Part shown: piece after piece, positions 8,818 to 18,300 of the stretch | Position numbering within the stretch: position 1 is the first letter of the stretch | Layout of the letters: each line of letters opens with the position of its first letter | NCBI GenBank assembly: GCA_900543815.1 | Contig: UQST01000006.1 | Location: 54,387 to 118,386, forward strand | DNA: 64,000 bases | Origin: an uncultured Prevotellaceae bacterium | GTDB lineage: Bacteria > Bacteroidota > Bacteroidia > Bacteroidales > Bacteroidaceae | Direction: 5' to 3' | Notes under the pieces: generated by a model | What the model saw: only the letters and a program-made list of their open reading frames with translations | The model's database searches: none | Told to the model about the DNA's origin: nothing | Program-made: the position numbers and the translations under genes

Positions 8818-9270
8818 TTATTTCTTTATCTTGATGGTCTGCTCGCCCATGCTGGCCACATAGACACCCTTGGGAAGCGACTCCAGGCTGATGCGGGCGC
8901 CGTCCTTCACTTGTGCCATCTGCACCAGCACGCCCGCAGCATTGTAGATGTAGAGCATGCCTGAGCCTGTCACACTGAGTGTGTTACCCTTGCAGGTGAG
9001 GTTCTTCTCCTGGGTGGGCAGAGCCTTGATGGCGGTCGGGTTGGCCGTGAAGGTCATCTTCTGCAACCCGGCGAGGGGGTAGGTGAAGGTCTGTCCGTCG
9101 GTTGTGGTCACCACGGCATTGCCTCCGGCGAAACTGATTTTCTGCACTGTGGGCAGTGAGATGCTCTGCTCGGAACCCGTGGATGTCACCGTGAGGTAGT
9201 TGTACTCGTCGGCTGCTACTGATGCCACACCGAGCAGGGCGGCTACAGCCATTATCATAAACCTTTTCAT
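8818..9270 (-). CDS. small secreted protein consisting mainly of a C-terminal sorting-like tail
   Basis: A 150-residue protein. Signal peptide MKRFMIMAVAALLGVASVAA, then a short strand-rich segment with two similar halves (ISLPTVQKISFAGG and YPLAGLQKMTFTAN), then a Por/tail-like beta domain: NTLSVTGSGMLYIYNAAGVLV ... RISLESLPKGVYVASMGEQTIKIKK. The second half has the layout of the tails on large surface proteins (GVYVA plus basic end) but with little cargo attached. The segment QKISFAGG is of the same kind as AGIDSITM in the downstream DUF4353 protein. A strong AAAGGAGG at 9278-9285 fixes the ATG. Role unknown; it may be a surface partner of the adjacent DUF4353 and DUF2490 proteins. Confidence 0.72.
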   Translation of the reverse strand: MKRFMIMAVAALLGVASVAADEYNYLTVTSTGSEQSISLPTVQKISFAGGNAVVTTTDGQTFTYPLAGLQKMTFTANPTAIKALPTQEKNLTCKGNTLSVTGSGMLYIYNAAGVLVQMAQVKDGARISLESLPKGVYVASMGEQTIKIKK

Positions 9271-9277
9271 TGTCAAT

Positions 9278-9285
9278 CCTCCTTT
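9278..9285 (-). promoter_or_regulatory. strong Shine-Dalgarno site for the small tail protein
   Basis: AAAGGAGG on the minus strand is 7 bases before the ATG at 9270, the same arrangement as before the downstream gene. It selects ATG 9270 over the in-frame TTG at 9276. Confidence 0.75.
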
Positions 9286-9351
9286 TTACATGGATATGTT
9301 ATACTGAATCTTTCATTCTGTAGTGAGATGGGACGAGGATGGCGGCGAGGC

Positions 9352-10179
9352 TCAGAATTCAAACTGATAACCTATGCTGGCCGCATGGATGCGCTCGTGC
9401 AGGCGCTGGTGATTGTCCTCGTCGTCATGGATGTGTGCCGTGAAGATGTATGCGAAGGACACGCTGTGCTGCTTGTTTATCTTGTACTCGCAACCGATGC
9501 CCGTGCGCACTTTCTCCAGGTTCATCTTCTGCCCGCTATTGAGACTGTTGTGCGTCTCAACGGACAGGTAAGGACCCCACGGGCAGTGTTTCTTGTCATA
9601 CTCCAGCTTTAACCTGCTGCGCAGAACGTGGTCGCTCTCGGCAGGCTTGGTGCGTTCCTTGGTCTCGGGGGCGTCCCATACGTACTCCAGACCGTTGTGG
9701 GTGTACTTCTCCTCGCAGCGGTACTTGGTGCGGTTATAGGTTACCTCGGTACGGCGGGTGAACTGGTAACGCTCGCGCAGCGAGATGCGCAGCCATCCGC
9801 CCAGCTTCACGGTACCCGTGGCATCGAAGCTCAAGCGGTGGCGGGGCGACCAGAACTTCTCGTCGTGGTTATATCCGTCATATTTGCCATCGTCCTTGTC
9901 ATAGTGGGGCTTGTCCTCTGCAGGGCTCTTGCGATAGAGGAAGTTGTAGCCGGCTCCCAGCTTGAAGTACTTGACGGGCCTGTATGTGGCGTTTGCCCCA
10001 ATGGACCAGCGTGTCTCCTTCTGTGCACGCATCTCGGTCTCGAGGCCCACATTCCATTGCTTGTTGACGGACTTCTGGATGCCTATCTCCGTCCACAAGG
10101 CGCCGTTGTCATCGCCCTCGGCCTGTACGGCGAGGGGCATGAGTGCCATCAGGGGCAGTATCAGCAAGGACTTTCTCAT
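9352..10179 (-). CDS. DUF2490 outer-membrane beta-barrel protein
   Basis: A 275-residue protein with signal peptide MRKSLLILPLMALMPLAVQA and alternating amphipathic strands. It starts with ALWTEIGIQKSVNKQWNVGLETEMR, a typical DUF2490 opening, and ends in aromatic residues (IGYQFEF) as barrel proteins do. Internal strands include KYFKLGAGYNFLYR, WLRISLRERYQFTR and HSVSFAYIFTAHIHDD. It follows the DUF4956 gene and precedes the tail protein. DUF2490 proteins are predicted outer-membrane proteins of unknown function. The run ATATATATATATAA directly upstream may be part of the untranslated leader. Confidence 0.85.
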   Translation of the reverse strand: MRKSLLILPLMALMPLAVQAEGDDNGALWTEIGIQKSVNKQWNVGLETEMRAQKETRWSIGANATYRPVKYFKLGAGYNFLYRKSPAEDKPHYDKDDGKYDGYNHDEKFWSPRHRLSFDATGTVKLGGWLRISLRERYQFTRRTEVTYNRTKYRCEEKYTHNGLEYVWDAPETKERTKPAESDHVLRSRLKLEYDKKHCPWGPYLSVETHNSLNSGQKMNLEKVRTGIGCEYKINKQHSVSFAYIFTAHIHDDEDNHQRLHERIHAASIGYQFEF

Positions 10180-10269
10180 ATTATATATATATATAAGGTG
10201 AATACGTTGGAATATCTCTGATTTTACATTGGAGTGCAGCAGATTTTACGTTGGAGTGACACTCCCGGC

Positions 10270-10980
10270 TTATCGCGGCATGCGTGTTATCTGCTCGATG
10301 CTGTTGCCGCGGTCCTTTGGGTCATCGTAGTAGATGCGTATCAGGCAACTGTCCTTAAGGAAGTCTATCATGCCGACCTCCACTTTGAGGATCTTCAGAC
10401 CGGTGCGCTTCTCCAGGTCTGCCTTCAATTCCTCGCGCTTGTCAGGCGCTATGAGAGACACGTTATCGTACTTGATGTACTTGCTGCAGTTGCTACTGAC
10501 GAGCTTGCTACTCTCAAAGAGCCACGCCAGCATGATGAACATCAGATTGGCGAAGACTATTGTCAGCAGTCCTACACCCGACCAGTAGTCGCTCTTGGGG
10601 TGGTACTCGGCACGTGCCATGGCATTGACCACACTCACAGCAACCAGCATGAAGAGGTAGGTCATCTCTCTGATGGGCACTGCCTCGGTGCGGTAGCGTA
10701 TGATGCCGAAGATGGCAAACAGGCCCAGCGCTGCGCCTGTGTTCATCACGTCACCCTCCATCAGGGTCACCAGCATGAAGATGCTGATGGACATGATGAT
10801 GAATACGAACATGTAGTCACGGCGGTTGCTCTTGGGGAAATAGAAGTAGCGTGCGATGACTGCCACCACTATGAAGTTGATGACAAAGCGAATGACGAGT
10901 GACACGAACTGCTTGGGATCAAAGAAGGTTATCCCTATCAGCTCGGCCATACGGTAGTTGATGTCGGAAAAGAAGTCCAT
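10270..10980 (-). CDS. DUF4956 inner-membrane protein
   Basis: A 236-residue protein with four predicted transmembrane helices (LVIRFVINFIVVAVIARYF, YMFVFIIMSISIFMLVTL, GAALGLFAIFGIIRYRTE, MTYLFMLVAVSVVNAMA) plus one near VGLLTIVFANLMFIML. A C-terminal cytosolic domain of about 90 residues follows (LKADLEKRTGLKILKVEVG, CLIRIYY). GAALGLFAIFGIIRYRTE is the hallmark of DUF4956. The family is regularly encoded next to VTC-type polyphosphate polymerase-like genes, as here, which suggests a shared membrane process; the biochemical role is not known. It lies 45 bases downstream of the VTC gene. Confidence 0.88.
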   Translation of the reverse strand: MDFFSDINYRMAELIGITFFDPKQFVSLVIRFVINFIVVAVIARYFYFPKSNRRDYMFVFIIMSISIFMLVTLMEGDVMNTGAALGLFAIFGIIRYRTEAVPIREMTYLFMLVAVSVVNAMARAEYHPKSDYWSGVGLLTIVFANLMFIMLAWLFESSKLVSSNCSKYIKYDNVSLIAPDKREELKADLEKRTGLKILKVEVGMIDFLKDSCLIRIYYDDPKDRGNSIEQITRMPR

Positions 10981-11025
10981 TTCTGTCTTGTATGTTAATA
11001 GTTGATTTTAATTCGAACAAGGTTG

Positions 11026-11826
11026 CTAAGCATGCTTCTGCGCGCTTTCAGCCAGACACAGGTGCGCTCCCGAGAGTTTGTTGAGCACGGTCATCTTGGG
11101 TCGGAACAGGTTGTTCTTGAGCTTGCTGTTGGTCATCACGCTCCCTATGCAGTACTTGCTGAAGCCCGACGGCTTGACGCGCAACTCCCGCAAGATGTCC
11201 AGCACGGGGCTGAAGACGTTGCCGTCACGCTTGAGCTCTATGATGACCAGGTTGCCGGTCGCGGCATCGCAGCCTGTCTCCATATTGTGGAACTGCACAT
11301 CGAAGTCGATGGTAAGCCTCTCGGTCTTGCCATAGTTGACCAGCGTAATGCGTTTGAACTGGTTGCGCACCGTGGGGTGCATGTCATCCACTCCCCTGTG
11401 CACGAGCCCCTGGAGGAATTCCTCGTTGCCTCCAGCCGCCTCTATCTGCTGGCACGGCACTTCCACGCGCTTCTTCTTGGTGCGTCCGTGGTTGTTCTTG
11501 GTCTTCACCTCGAGGAAGGTGATGTCGCTGTCCATATAGGTCCTCACGCGTACCTTCTGCCTGGGAGCGTGCCCGTTGTGGTGCTCCAGGTAGAAGAGAT
11601 GGTCGGGAGTATCCCAATATGTGGTCATGTAACGGGCTATCATGCTTCCGTCAATGCACTGGGCATAATATTTGCCCTGCGCCATGGCGAGCAGCCTGGC
11701 CAGGTTCTCCTTGCTGGTCACGAACTTCGTGTCGGTCCTGTTCATCAGTCGGATGCCAGACATCTGCTCCAGCGTGATGGGCTTCAGTCTGCTCAGCAAT
11801 TCCAGTATCCTTTTTTCTGTCTCCAT
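11026..11826 (-). CDS. VTC-domain polyphosphate polymerase-like protein
   Basis: A 266-residue cytosolic protein of the VTC/CYTH superfamily, whose eukaryotic members make polyphosphate from ATP inside a basic tunnel. The expected pattern is visible: RTDTKFV near residue 30, RYMTTYWDT (about 65), RQKVRVRTY (about 88), FLEVKTKNNHGRTKKKR (about 103), LVNYGKTERLTIDFDVQF (about 165), and NLVIIELKRDG (about 195). The acidic and basic residues in these strands form the metal and phosphate site in the family. It heads a five-gene minus-strand cluster with DUF4956, DUF2490, a tail protein and DUF4353. Whether it makes polyphosphate or another product is not shown here. Confidence 0.87.
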   Translation of the reverse strand: METEKRILELLSRLKPITLEQMSGIRLMNRTDTKFVTSKENLARLLAMAQGKYYAQCIDGSMIARYMTTYWDTPDHLFYLEHHNGHAPRQKVRVRTYMDSDITFLEVKTKNNHGRTKKKRVEVPCQQIEAAGGNEEFLQGLVHRGVDDMHPTVRNQFKRITLVNYGKTERLTIDFDVQFHNMETGCDAATGNLVIIELKRDGNVFSPVLDILRELRVKPSGFSKYCIGSVMTNSKLKNNLFRPKMTVLNKLSGAHLCLAESAQKHA

Positions 11827-11889
11827 CGCAAAACGGCACTATTCTATGGCAAATGTACACATAAAAAACTGCATTTGTGCTCCTTCGCC

Positions 11890-11920
11890 TTGTTTTTTTG
11901 CATGGAAAGGGCTACTTTTG
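11890..11920 (+). promoter_or_regulatory. promoter of frr-rsgA
   Basis: TTG at 11890-11892 and TACTTTTG at 11913-11920 are 20 bases apart and match the Bacteroidetes -33/-7 pattern. The expected transcript start is about 44 bases before frr. Confidence 0.65.
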
Positions 11921-11970
11921 CTCATAAATTATAGTTCACAGAGGTATAAACATTAAAACCTGACCTATTT

Positions 11971-12531
11971 ATGATAGACGTAAAAGAGACTTTGGCGCAG
12001 GCCGAGGAGCGTATGGAAGAGGCTGTGATGTACCTGGAGGAGGCATTGGCGCACATTCGTGCCGGCAAGGCAAACATCAGAATCCTGGATGGCATCAAGG
12101 TGGATAGCTACGGAAGCATGGTTCCCCTCAACAACGTAGCGGCCATCAACACCCCCGATGCACGCACCATCGCCATCAAGCCATGGGACAAGAGCATGTT
12201 CCGAATCATAGAGAAAGCCATCATGGACAGCGATCTGGGCATCACTCCAGACAACAACGGCGAGATTATCAGGCTGGCCATCCCCCCATTGACAGAGGAG
12301 AGACGCAAGCAGCTGGCCAAGCAGTGCGGCAAGGAAGAAGAGCAGGCTAAGATAAGTGTGCGCAATGCTCGACGCGACACAATCGACCGCTTGAAGAAAG
12401 CCATCAAGGACGGACTGGCCGAGGATGCCGAGAAGGACGGCGAGGCAAAGCTTCAGAAGGTGCACGACAAGTACATCCGCATGATAGACGAGCTGCTTGC
12501 CGCCAAGACCAAAGAGATAATGACCGTCTGA
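11971..12531 (+). CDS. frr: ribosome recycling factor
   Basis: A 186-residue protein of the usual RRF length. Together with EF-G it splits the post-termination ribosome. Signature stretches are LAHIRAGKANIRILDGIKVDSYGS (family: RTGRA.P.LLD...V.YYG), INTPDARTIAIKPWDKS, SDLGITPDNNGEIIRLAIPPLTEERRK and KISVRNARRDT. The start ATG follows the promoter at 11890-11920. It is followed after 5 bases by rsgA, so two ribosome-linked genes share a transcript. Confidence 0.97.
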   Translation: MIDVKETLAQAEERMEEAVMYLEEALAHIRAGKANIRILDGIKVDSYGSMVPLNNVAAINTPDARTIAIKPWDKSMFRIIEKAIMDSDLGITPDNNGEIIRLAIPPLTEERRKQLAKQCGKEEEQAKISVRNARRDTIDRLKKAIKDGLAEDAEKDGEAKLQKVHDKYIRMIDELLAAKTKEIMTV

Positions 12532-12536
12532 GCCAG

Positions 12537-13478
12537 ATGACTCAGGAAGGTCTCGTAATAAGGAACACCGGAAGCTGGTACGTGGTCCTCACGGACTGCG
12601 GCCGCGCTTTCGAGTGCAAGGTGAAGGGCAACTTCCGCCTCAAGGGCATACGTAGCACAAACCCTGTGGCGGTGGGCGACCGTGTGCGCATCACACCGGG
12701 GGCCGACGGAGAGACGGCTCTCATCACCGAGATAACAGACCGCCGCAACTATATCATACGGCGGGCATCGAACCTCTCCAAGCAAAGCCACATCATCGCA
12801 GCCAACATCGACCAGGCGGCCTTGCTGGTGACCGTCTCGCATCCCGAGGTGAGCACCACGTTCATAGACCGCTTCCTGGCCAGCGCCGAAGCATACCGCG
12901 TGCCGGTGCTGCTGCTTTTCAACAAGGTAGATCTGTGCTCCAGTGACGAGCTCAGCTACATGGACGCCGTGTGCCGGCTCTATTCCTCGCTCGACTATAC
13001 CTGCCTGAGGCTCAGTGCCAAGGAGGGCGCAGGACTCGACGAGGTGCGCTCGCACCTGCAGGGCAAGACCACGCTGCTGAGCGGCAACAGCGGTGTGGGC
13101 AAGAGCACGCTGCTCAATGCCCTACTGCCTGATGCACAGGCCCGCACGGCGGAAATCAGTGAGGCACACCAGACAGGCATGCACACCACCACCTTCTCGC
13201 AGATGTTCTTCCTGCCCCAGGGCGGCGCGCTCATCGACACACCGGGCATCAAGGGCTTTGGCACCTTCGACATGGAGCGCACCGAGGTGGCTCACTATTT
13301 CCGCGAGATATTCCAGGTGGGACAGGAATGCCGCTTCGACGACTGCACCCACACCCACGAGCCGGGCTGCGCAGTGCTCCAGGCCGTGGAGGAGCACCGC
13401 ATAGCACAGAGCCGCTACACCAGTTACCTCTCCATGCTGGAGGACAAGGACGAGGACCGCTACCGCAAGGCCTTCTGA
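12537..13478 (+). CDS. rsgA: small ribosomal subunit biogenesis GTPase RsgA
   Basis: A 313-residue circularly permuted GTPase that helps late maturation of the 30S subunit. An N-terminal OB fold (residues 1-70: NTGSWYVVL, GDRVRI) is followed by the permuted G-domain in G4-G5-G1-G3 order: NKVD (about residue 125), SAKEGAG, GNSGVGKST (about 180), DTPGIKGFG (about 235). The C-terminal zinc motif is seen as CRFDDCTHTHEPGC. The gene starts 5 bases after frr, so the two are probably co-transcribed. Confidence 0.96.
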   Translation: MTQEGLVIRNTGSWYVVLTDCGRAFECKVKGNFRLKGIRSTNPVAVGDRVRITPGADGETALITEITDRRNYIIRRASNLSKQSHIIAANIDQAALLVTVSHPEVSTTFIDRFLASAEAYRVPVLLLFNKVDLCSSDELSYMDAVCRLYSSLDYTCLRLSAKEGAGLDEVRSHLQGKTTLLSGNSGVGKSTLLNALLPDAQARTAEISEAHQTGMHTTTFSQMFFLPQGGALIDTPGIKGFGTFDMERTEVAHYFREIFQVGQECRFDDCTHTHEPGCAVLQAVEEHRIAQSRYTSYLSMLEDKDEDRYRKAF

Positions 13479-13612
13479 CCGAACCGGCCTCATCCATTTG
13501 CCCGAGAGCCGCAAAAATGAGCCGACAGCATCCTGATGGGGACAACTGGGCGAGGTGAACCTCCCCAGGAGAGGCGATGCGATGGACGAAGCAGAAGGGA
13601 GATGCGAAAAAC

Positions 13613-13690
13613 GCAGTGCGCTGCATGTGACTGCGCAGCACGCTGTGATGGCCATTGCAGCGCGCCGCAATGGCTGATGCACCGCACTGC
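13613..13690 (-). repeat. 22-bp-period palindrome array, copy 2 (4 units)
   Basis: Units start at 13613, 13635, 13657 and 13679: GCAGTGCGCTGC, GCAGCACGCTGT, GCAGCGCGCCGC, GCACCGCACTGC. The flank GAAAAAC on the left corresponds to the GTTTT flank of other copies read on the opposite strand. The array is 134 bases after rsgA. The rest of the gap 13479-13885 shows no gene or hairpin that I recognise. Confidence 0.9.
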
Positions 13691-13885
13691 TGCATCCAGC
13701 CCTGCATATATCCGTATGACAAGGAACGCAGAAAGCAGGCCTCCGCACCATGCTCCTGCAGGCGAAGCAGGCCCTTACTCCAGCCCTCACAATGCCGTCA
13801 GCATCTCCACCCGTGCCGCCTGGGAATACCCCACCGGGCCATTGACGCGATGCCCGCACCTGTCTCACCAACCGAATCCGAAACA

Positions 13886-15121
13886 ATGAAGTATCACAGC
13901 AGACACCCCCAGGAGGCTGTCCCACGCCCATCGGGCATGGCACGCCTCCTTGTTCTTTTACTCATGCTTGCAGTCGTAATGCCAGCCGGAGCACGACTGC
14001 GGCATGCCGACTCCACCCTGCTCCTGGGCTGCGAGCGCGACTCGCTCTATCTGCCACTGCTCAGCGGCAGGCGCGTGGCGCTCTTCAGCAACCAGACGGG
14101 AGTAGATAGCCACGGCCTGCACACGCTGGACCGCCTGCTCTCCAGGGGTGTGAAGGTGACCACGCTGTTTGGTCCCGAACATGGTTTCCGCGGTACTGCC
14201 GACGCCGGAGAGCATGTGAGCAGTTCGGTGGACGAGCCCACTGGCATCCCCATACGCTCGCTCTACGATGGAGGCAGCACGGGGCCGGGCGATGCCATCA
14301 TGCATGACTTCGACGTGCTGGTGGTTGACATACAGGATGTAGGGCTGCGCTTCTATACCTATTATATAAGTATGTTGCGGCTGATGAACCGCTGCGGACA
14401 GACGGGCAGGCAGGTGGTGGTGCTCGACCGCCCCAATCCTACGGGCCACTATGCCGATGGTCCCATCCTGGAGGACAGCCTGCACAGCGGTGTGGGTGCA
14501 CTGCCCATCCCCGTGGCGCACGGTCTCACGCTGGGCGAACTGGCCCTCATGGCTCAGGGCGAGGGCTGGGTGGAGCATCCGTGCAGCCTCACCGTCATCC
14601 CATGCAGGGGCTACACCCACAGCACGCTCTACACTCTGCCTGTGGCTCCAAGCCCCAATCTGCCCGACATGCGCAGCATCTACCTCTATGCCAGCATCTG
14701 TCCCTTCGAGGGCACTACGCTCTCGCTGGGCCGGGGCACCGACCACCCCTTCCAGATGTACGGCCATCCCGAGCTCCGGGGATGTTCCTTCTCCTTCACT
14801 CCGCGTAGCATGCCCGGTGCCAAGAACCCGCCCCTGCTGAACCAGGAGTGCCGTGGAGTGGATCTGTCAGCGTTCCCCATAGACAAACTGAAGAGCTGGG
14901 ACAGGATTCATCTGGAGTATGTGATAGATGCCTATGAGCGTATGGAGGACAAGGACAACTTCTTCGGTTCCCGCGCACATTTCTTTGACCTGCTGATGGG
15001 AACGTCCCGCGTGCGCCAAATGATTGTGGAGGGAGCCTCCGAGAAGGATATCAGGCGCACCTGGAAAAGCGGTCTCAAGCGCTTCCTGCGCCAGCGCAAA
15101 CCCTATCTGCTATACCCCTAA
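13886..15121 (+). CDS. namZ: exo-beta-N-acetylmuramidase NamZ (DUF1343, GH171)
   Basis: A 411-residue secreted protein of the DUF1343/NamZ family, which removes terminal MurNAc from peptidoglycan fragments and supports cell-wall recycling. The start ATG at 13886 gives a basic N-region, then MARLLVLLLMLAVVMPAGA as the signal core; ATG 13937 is the alternative. Family motifs: ALFSNQTGVDSHG, TTLFGPEHGFRG, GIPIRSLYDG, DVLVVDIQDVGLRFYTY (carboxylates typical of the active site), VVLDRPNPTG, PVAHGLTLGELA and CPFEGTTLSLGRGTDHPFQ. In-frame codons upstream of 13886 run into the palindrome array and give a non-protein-like peptide, so they are excluded. Confidence 0.92.
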   Translation: MKYHSRHPQEAVPRPSGMARLLVLLLMLAVVMPAGARLRHADSTLLLGCERDSLYLPLLSGRRVALFSNQTGVDSHGLHTLDRLLSRGVKVTTLFGPEHGFRGTADAGEHVSSSVDEPTGIPIRSLYDGGSTGPGDAIMHDFDVLVVDIQDVGLRFYTYYISMLRLMNRCGQTGRQVVVLDRPNPTGHYADGPILEDSLHSGVGALPIPVAHGLTLGELALMAQGEGWVEHPCSLTVIPCRGYTHSTLYTLPVAPSPNLPDMRSIYLYASICPFEGTTLSLGRGTDHPFQMYGHPELRGCSFSFTPRSMPGAKNPPLLNQECRGVDLSAFPIDKLKSWDRIHLEYVIDAYERMEDKDNFFGSRAHFFDLLMGTSRVRQMIVEGASEKDIRRTWKSGLKRFLRQRKPYLLYP

Positions 15122-15158
15122 ACAGGGAAAAGGACAAGCATTTGCAATACAGACGTGA

Positions 15159-15195
15159 CATTCTGCCAAAATAGAGGAAACATTTTGGCAGAATG
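15159..15195. promoter_or_regulatory. perfect 14-bp inverted repeat between namZ and the large secreted gene
   Basis: CATTCTGCCAAAAT at 15159-15172 is repeated in perfect inversion at 15182-15195 with a 9-base loop. No T-run follows directly. It lies 37 bases after namZ and 25 bases before a -7 element, so it may be an operator or an RNA stem. Confidence 0.55.
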
Positions 15196-15219
15196 CCTCT
15201 GCCTTTCTATATAATTATG

Positions 15220-15227
15220 TACATTTG
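15220..15227 (+). promoter_or_regulatory. -7 element for the 1071-residue protein gene
   Basis: TACATTTG fits TAnnTTTG, with an expected start about 90 bases upstream of the ATG. No clear -33 TTG is present. Confidence 0.4.
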
Positions 15228-15323
15228 CCTTTGGGAATGCCCCAAACGGGCTCTCTTCCCGGTGGCAAAGCACTGTCACACCTTGACAAGGATAATTATT
15301 AATTCTATAAAAGCAGTACAATC

Positions 15324-18300
15324 ATGAGAAAAACTACCCTAAGTTCGACCCTACAGGTCTTTCTGATGTTCCTCGTGGCGCTATTCGCCAGTGGAGCCAA
15401 TGCGCTTGCAGAGGAAACGCTGTACAAGACGTTGACATTCTCAAAGGAAACAAACGGGAAAAGCATCAGTTCATACACAGAAACCTGGACTGCTACCATT
15501 GATAAGTTTACCTGGAGCATTGCCAACTTCAACAACAACAAGAACGAATGGCAATACATTAAATGTGGAAGCAAGAAACACCCCTCTGTCGCTTCCATTA
15601 CCAATACCACAGCCTTTGATCAGCCTGTGTCCAGGGTCGCAGTCACAATAGATGCCGTTACAGCCACATCTGTCAACTCCATCAAGCTGATTGTACATGC
15701 AGGAGATGTGTCCAGCGAGGCCACAGAAACCATTGTGGCTCCGGAAATAAAGAAAGGTACACTGGAGTTTGATATTGCCCACCCCGATGCAGCCAACGTG
15801 CTCCAACTGGTATTTGACTGTAAAAAAGGAAGCGCTAACGGCATAGTGCAAGTATCAAAGGTAGAGTATTATGCAACCACAGGAGGCGGTGGCGAGGTGA
15901 CCGCCAAGGCCGCAGCTCCCGAGCTGACTGCTGATTTCTCATTCGAGGAAGCGAGCAGCGAGGTGACCATCACCAATAAGGAAGAGGGCGGCACGGTGTA
16001 TTACACCACCGACGGAAGCGACCCCACCACCGAGAGCGAGCACTTCACCGAGGCCAGCAAGACCCTTGTCATCACTGCCACAACCACAGTCAAGGCCATG
16101 GCCACTGCTACAGGCAAGGACAACAGCCGAATCGTATCGGCCACCTATACCAAGAAGGAGCCCGCTCCCACCTATAAGACTGTGGCAGAGTTCATCGCTG
16201 CCAAGCCCGAGACAGAGGCCAAGCTCCAGCTCACCAACGCACTCGTGTACGGCAACAAGGACAATATGAACATCTTCCTGCACGATGGCACAGGCATGAT
16301 ACAGTTCTTTGACGGAGGCAAGGGCTTGCCTGCCGGCATCAAGTACGGCACTCGCGTGACCGCCACATTCGCAGGCACCTACCTTCTCTATAGCGGACAG
16401 CACGAGATGAAGGACGCCAAGCTGGTGGGCGAAGCCACCATCACCGAGGCTGCCACTCCGTATGGAATGAAGGAGGTGACCGCTGCCGAGGTGACCGAAG
16501 AGATGGTAGGACAGCTGGTGACCGTGAAGGGAGTGACCTTCCAGGCCGACAAGATGGACAAGGGCAAGGTCATCGTAAAGGACGGCGAGACCGCTCTTAC
16601 CATCTACAACTCACTGCGCATTACCGTCCCCACTACGCTGAACACCATCCAGAAGGCCAATGTGTCGGGCTTCGTGCTGCAATATATCAAAAATGAGAAC
16701 GAGAAGGAACTGCAGATCGTGCCCGTCACGACAGACTTCGTAACCTACACCCCCCAGGAGAACACCCTGCAGAACATAGCCGAGTTCCTCGCTGCCAAGC
16801 CCACAGAACCGACCAAGGTGCAGCTGGCCAACGCGCTCGTATATGGAAACGTAGAGAACAAAAGCATCTACGTATATGATGGCACAGGCATGGTACAGCT
16901 CTACAACAGCACCGACAAGCTGCCTGCCGACATCGTGTACGGCACTCGCCTGACCGCTGTAGTAGAGGGAACATACGGTTGCAGCAGAGGGCAAGACCTG
17001 CTGAAGGACGCCAAGCTGACAGGTGAATATGCTGTCACCAAGACTACCACTCCGTATGAGGCCAAGGAGGTAAAGGCTGCTGACGTGACCGCAGAGATGA
17101 CCGGACAGATGGTGACCGTAATGGGAGTGACCTTCCAGAGTGATAAACTGGATGCACAGAAAGTGGAGATAAAGGACGGGGAGGCCGCTCTCACTGTTCA
17201 CAATGCGCTGGACATCGCTCTCCCCGAAACCTTCGTCACAGACCAGAAGGCCAATGTGAGGGGCTTCGTAATGCAGGACGACGACAACGGCCAGCAGACT
17301 CTGCAGATCATTCCAGTGTCCTATGAATTCGTGACCTACGAGGAGAAGACCCGTCCCGAACTCTCCTTCGAGAAGACGCTCATCGAGCTGTCCATGGGCG
17401 AGACAGCCGTTTCCGCCAACGCACTCACCTGCAATTCCGATGGTGCCGTGACCTACTCCAGCAGCGATGAGAACGTGGCCACTGTGGCCCAGGACGGCAC
17501 TGTGACTTTCGTAGGATGCGGCTTGGCCACCATCACAGCCACCGCTGCCGCCACCGGCTCATACGCTGAGGGCACCGCATCATACAAGGTTCTCTTCCTG
17601 AGCGGAGACGGCACATGGGAGCACCCCTACAGCCCCGTGGATGTAATCAACAGCACTTCCATCAAGGACGGAGATGATATTACCGTCGCCGGCTACTACG
17701 TGGGTTATCCCGGCCAGGGCGATGCACCCACAGCCGACAAGTTTGAGAACAGCGCCATGGCACTCTCTTCTGTCACAGAAGGCGTGTCGGCCGAGAACAC
17801 CATCCCCGCTGCTGTGCACAAGAACCTGCGTGAGGGAATCACCACAGAGGACAACATCGGCCAGTGGGTAGTGATTACAGCCAAGAAGAATAAGTACTTC
17901 GGCAAGCCCGGCATCAACCAGCCCACAGCCAAGCAGCGCATTGCCATCGGCAAGATAGAGATGGACGCCGAGGGTTACGCCACATTCTACAGTGCCGTAC
18001 CTGCCATTGTGCCCGAAGGCTTGCAGGCCGGACTGGTGACTGTGAACGAGCAGCAGCGCCTGCTCATCAACTATTGCTATGGTGCAGGAGAGGTGATTCC
18101 CGCCAAGACCGGCGTGCTGCTCAAGGGTGCCAAGGGCTCTTACCCACAGGTGTTCCAGGCTGCCAATACCACCGTACCCGCCGAGAACCTGCTCCACGGC
18201 ACCATCACCGACCAGGAGACAGCCGCTCCCGAAGCCGGTAAAGACTACCGCTTCTACAAACTCTCGCTGGACAATGACAACCAGAACCTGGGTTTCTACT

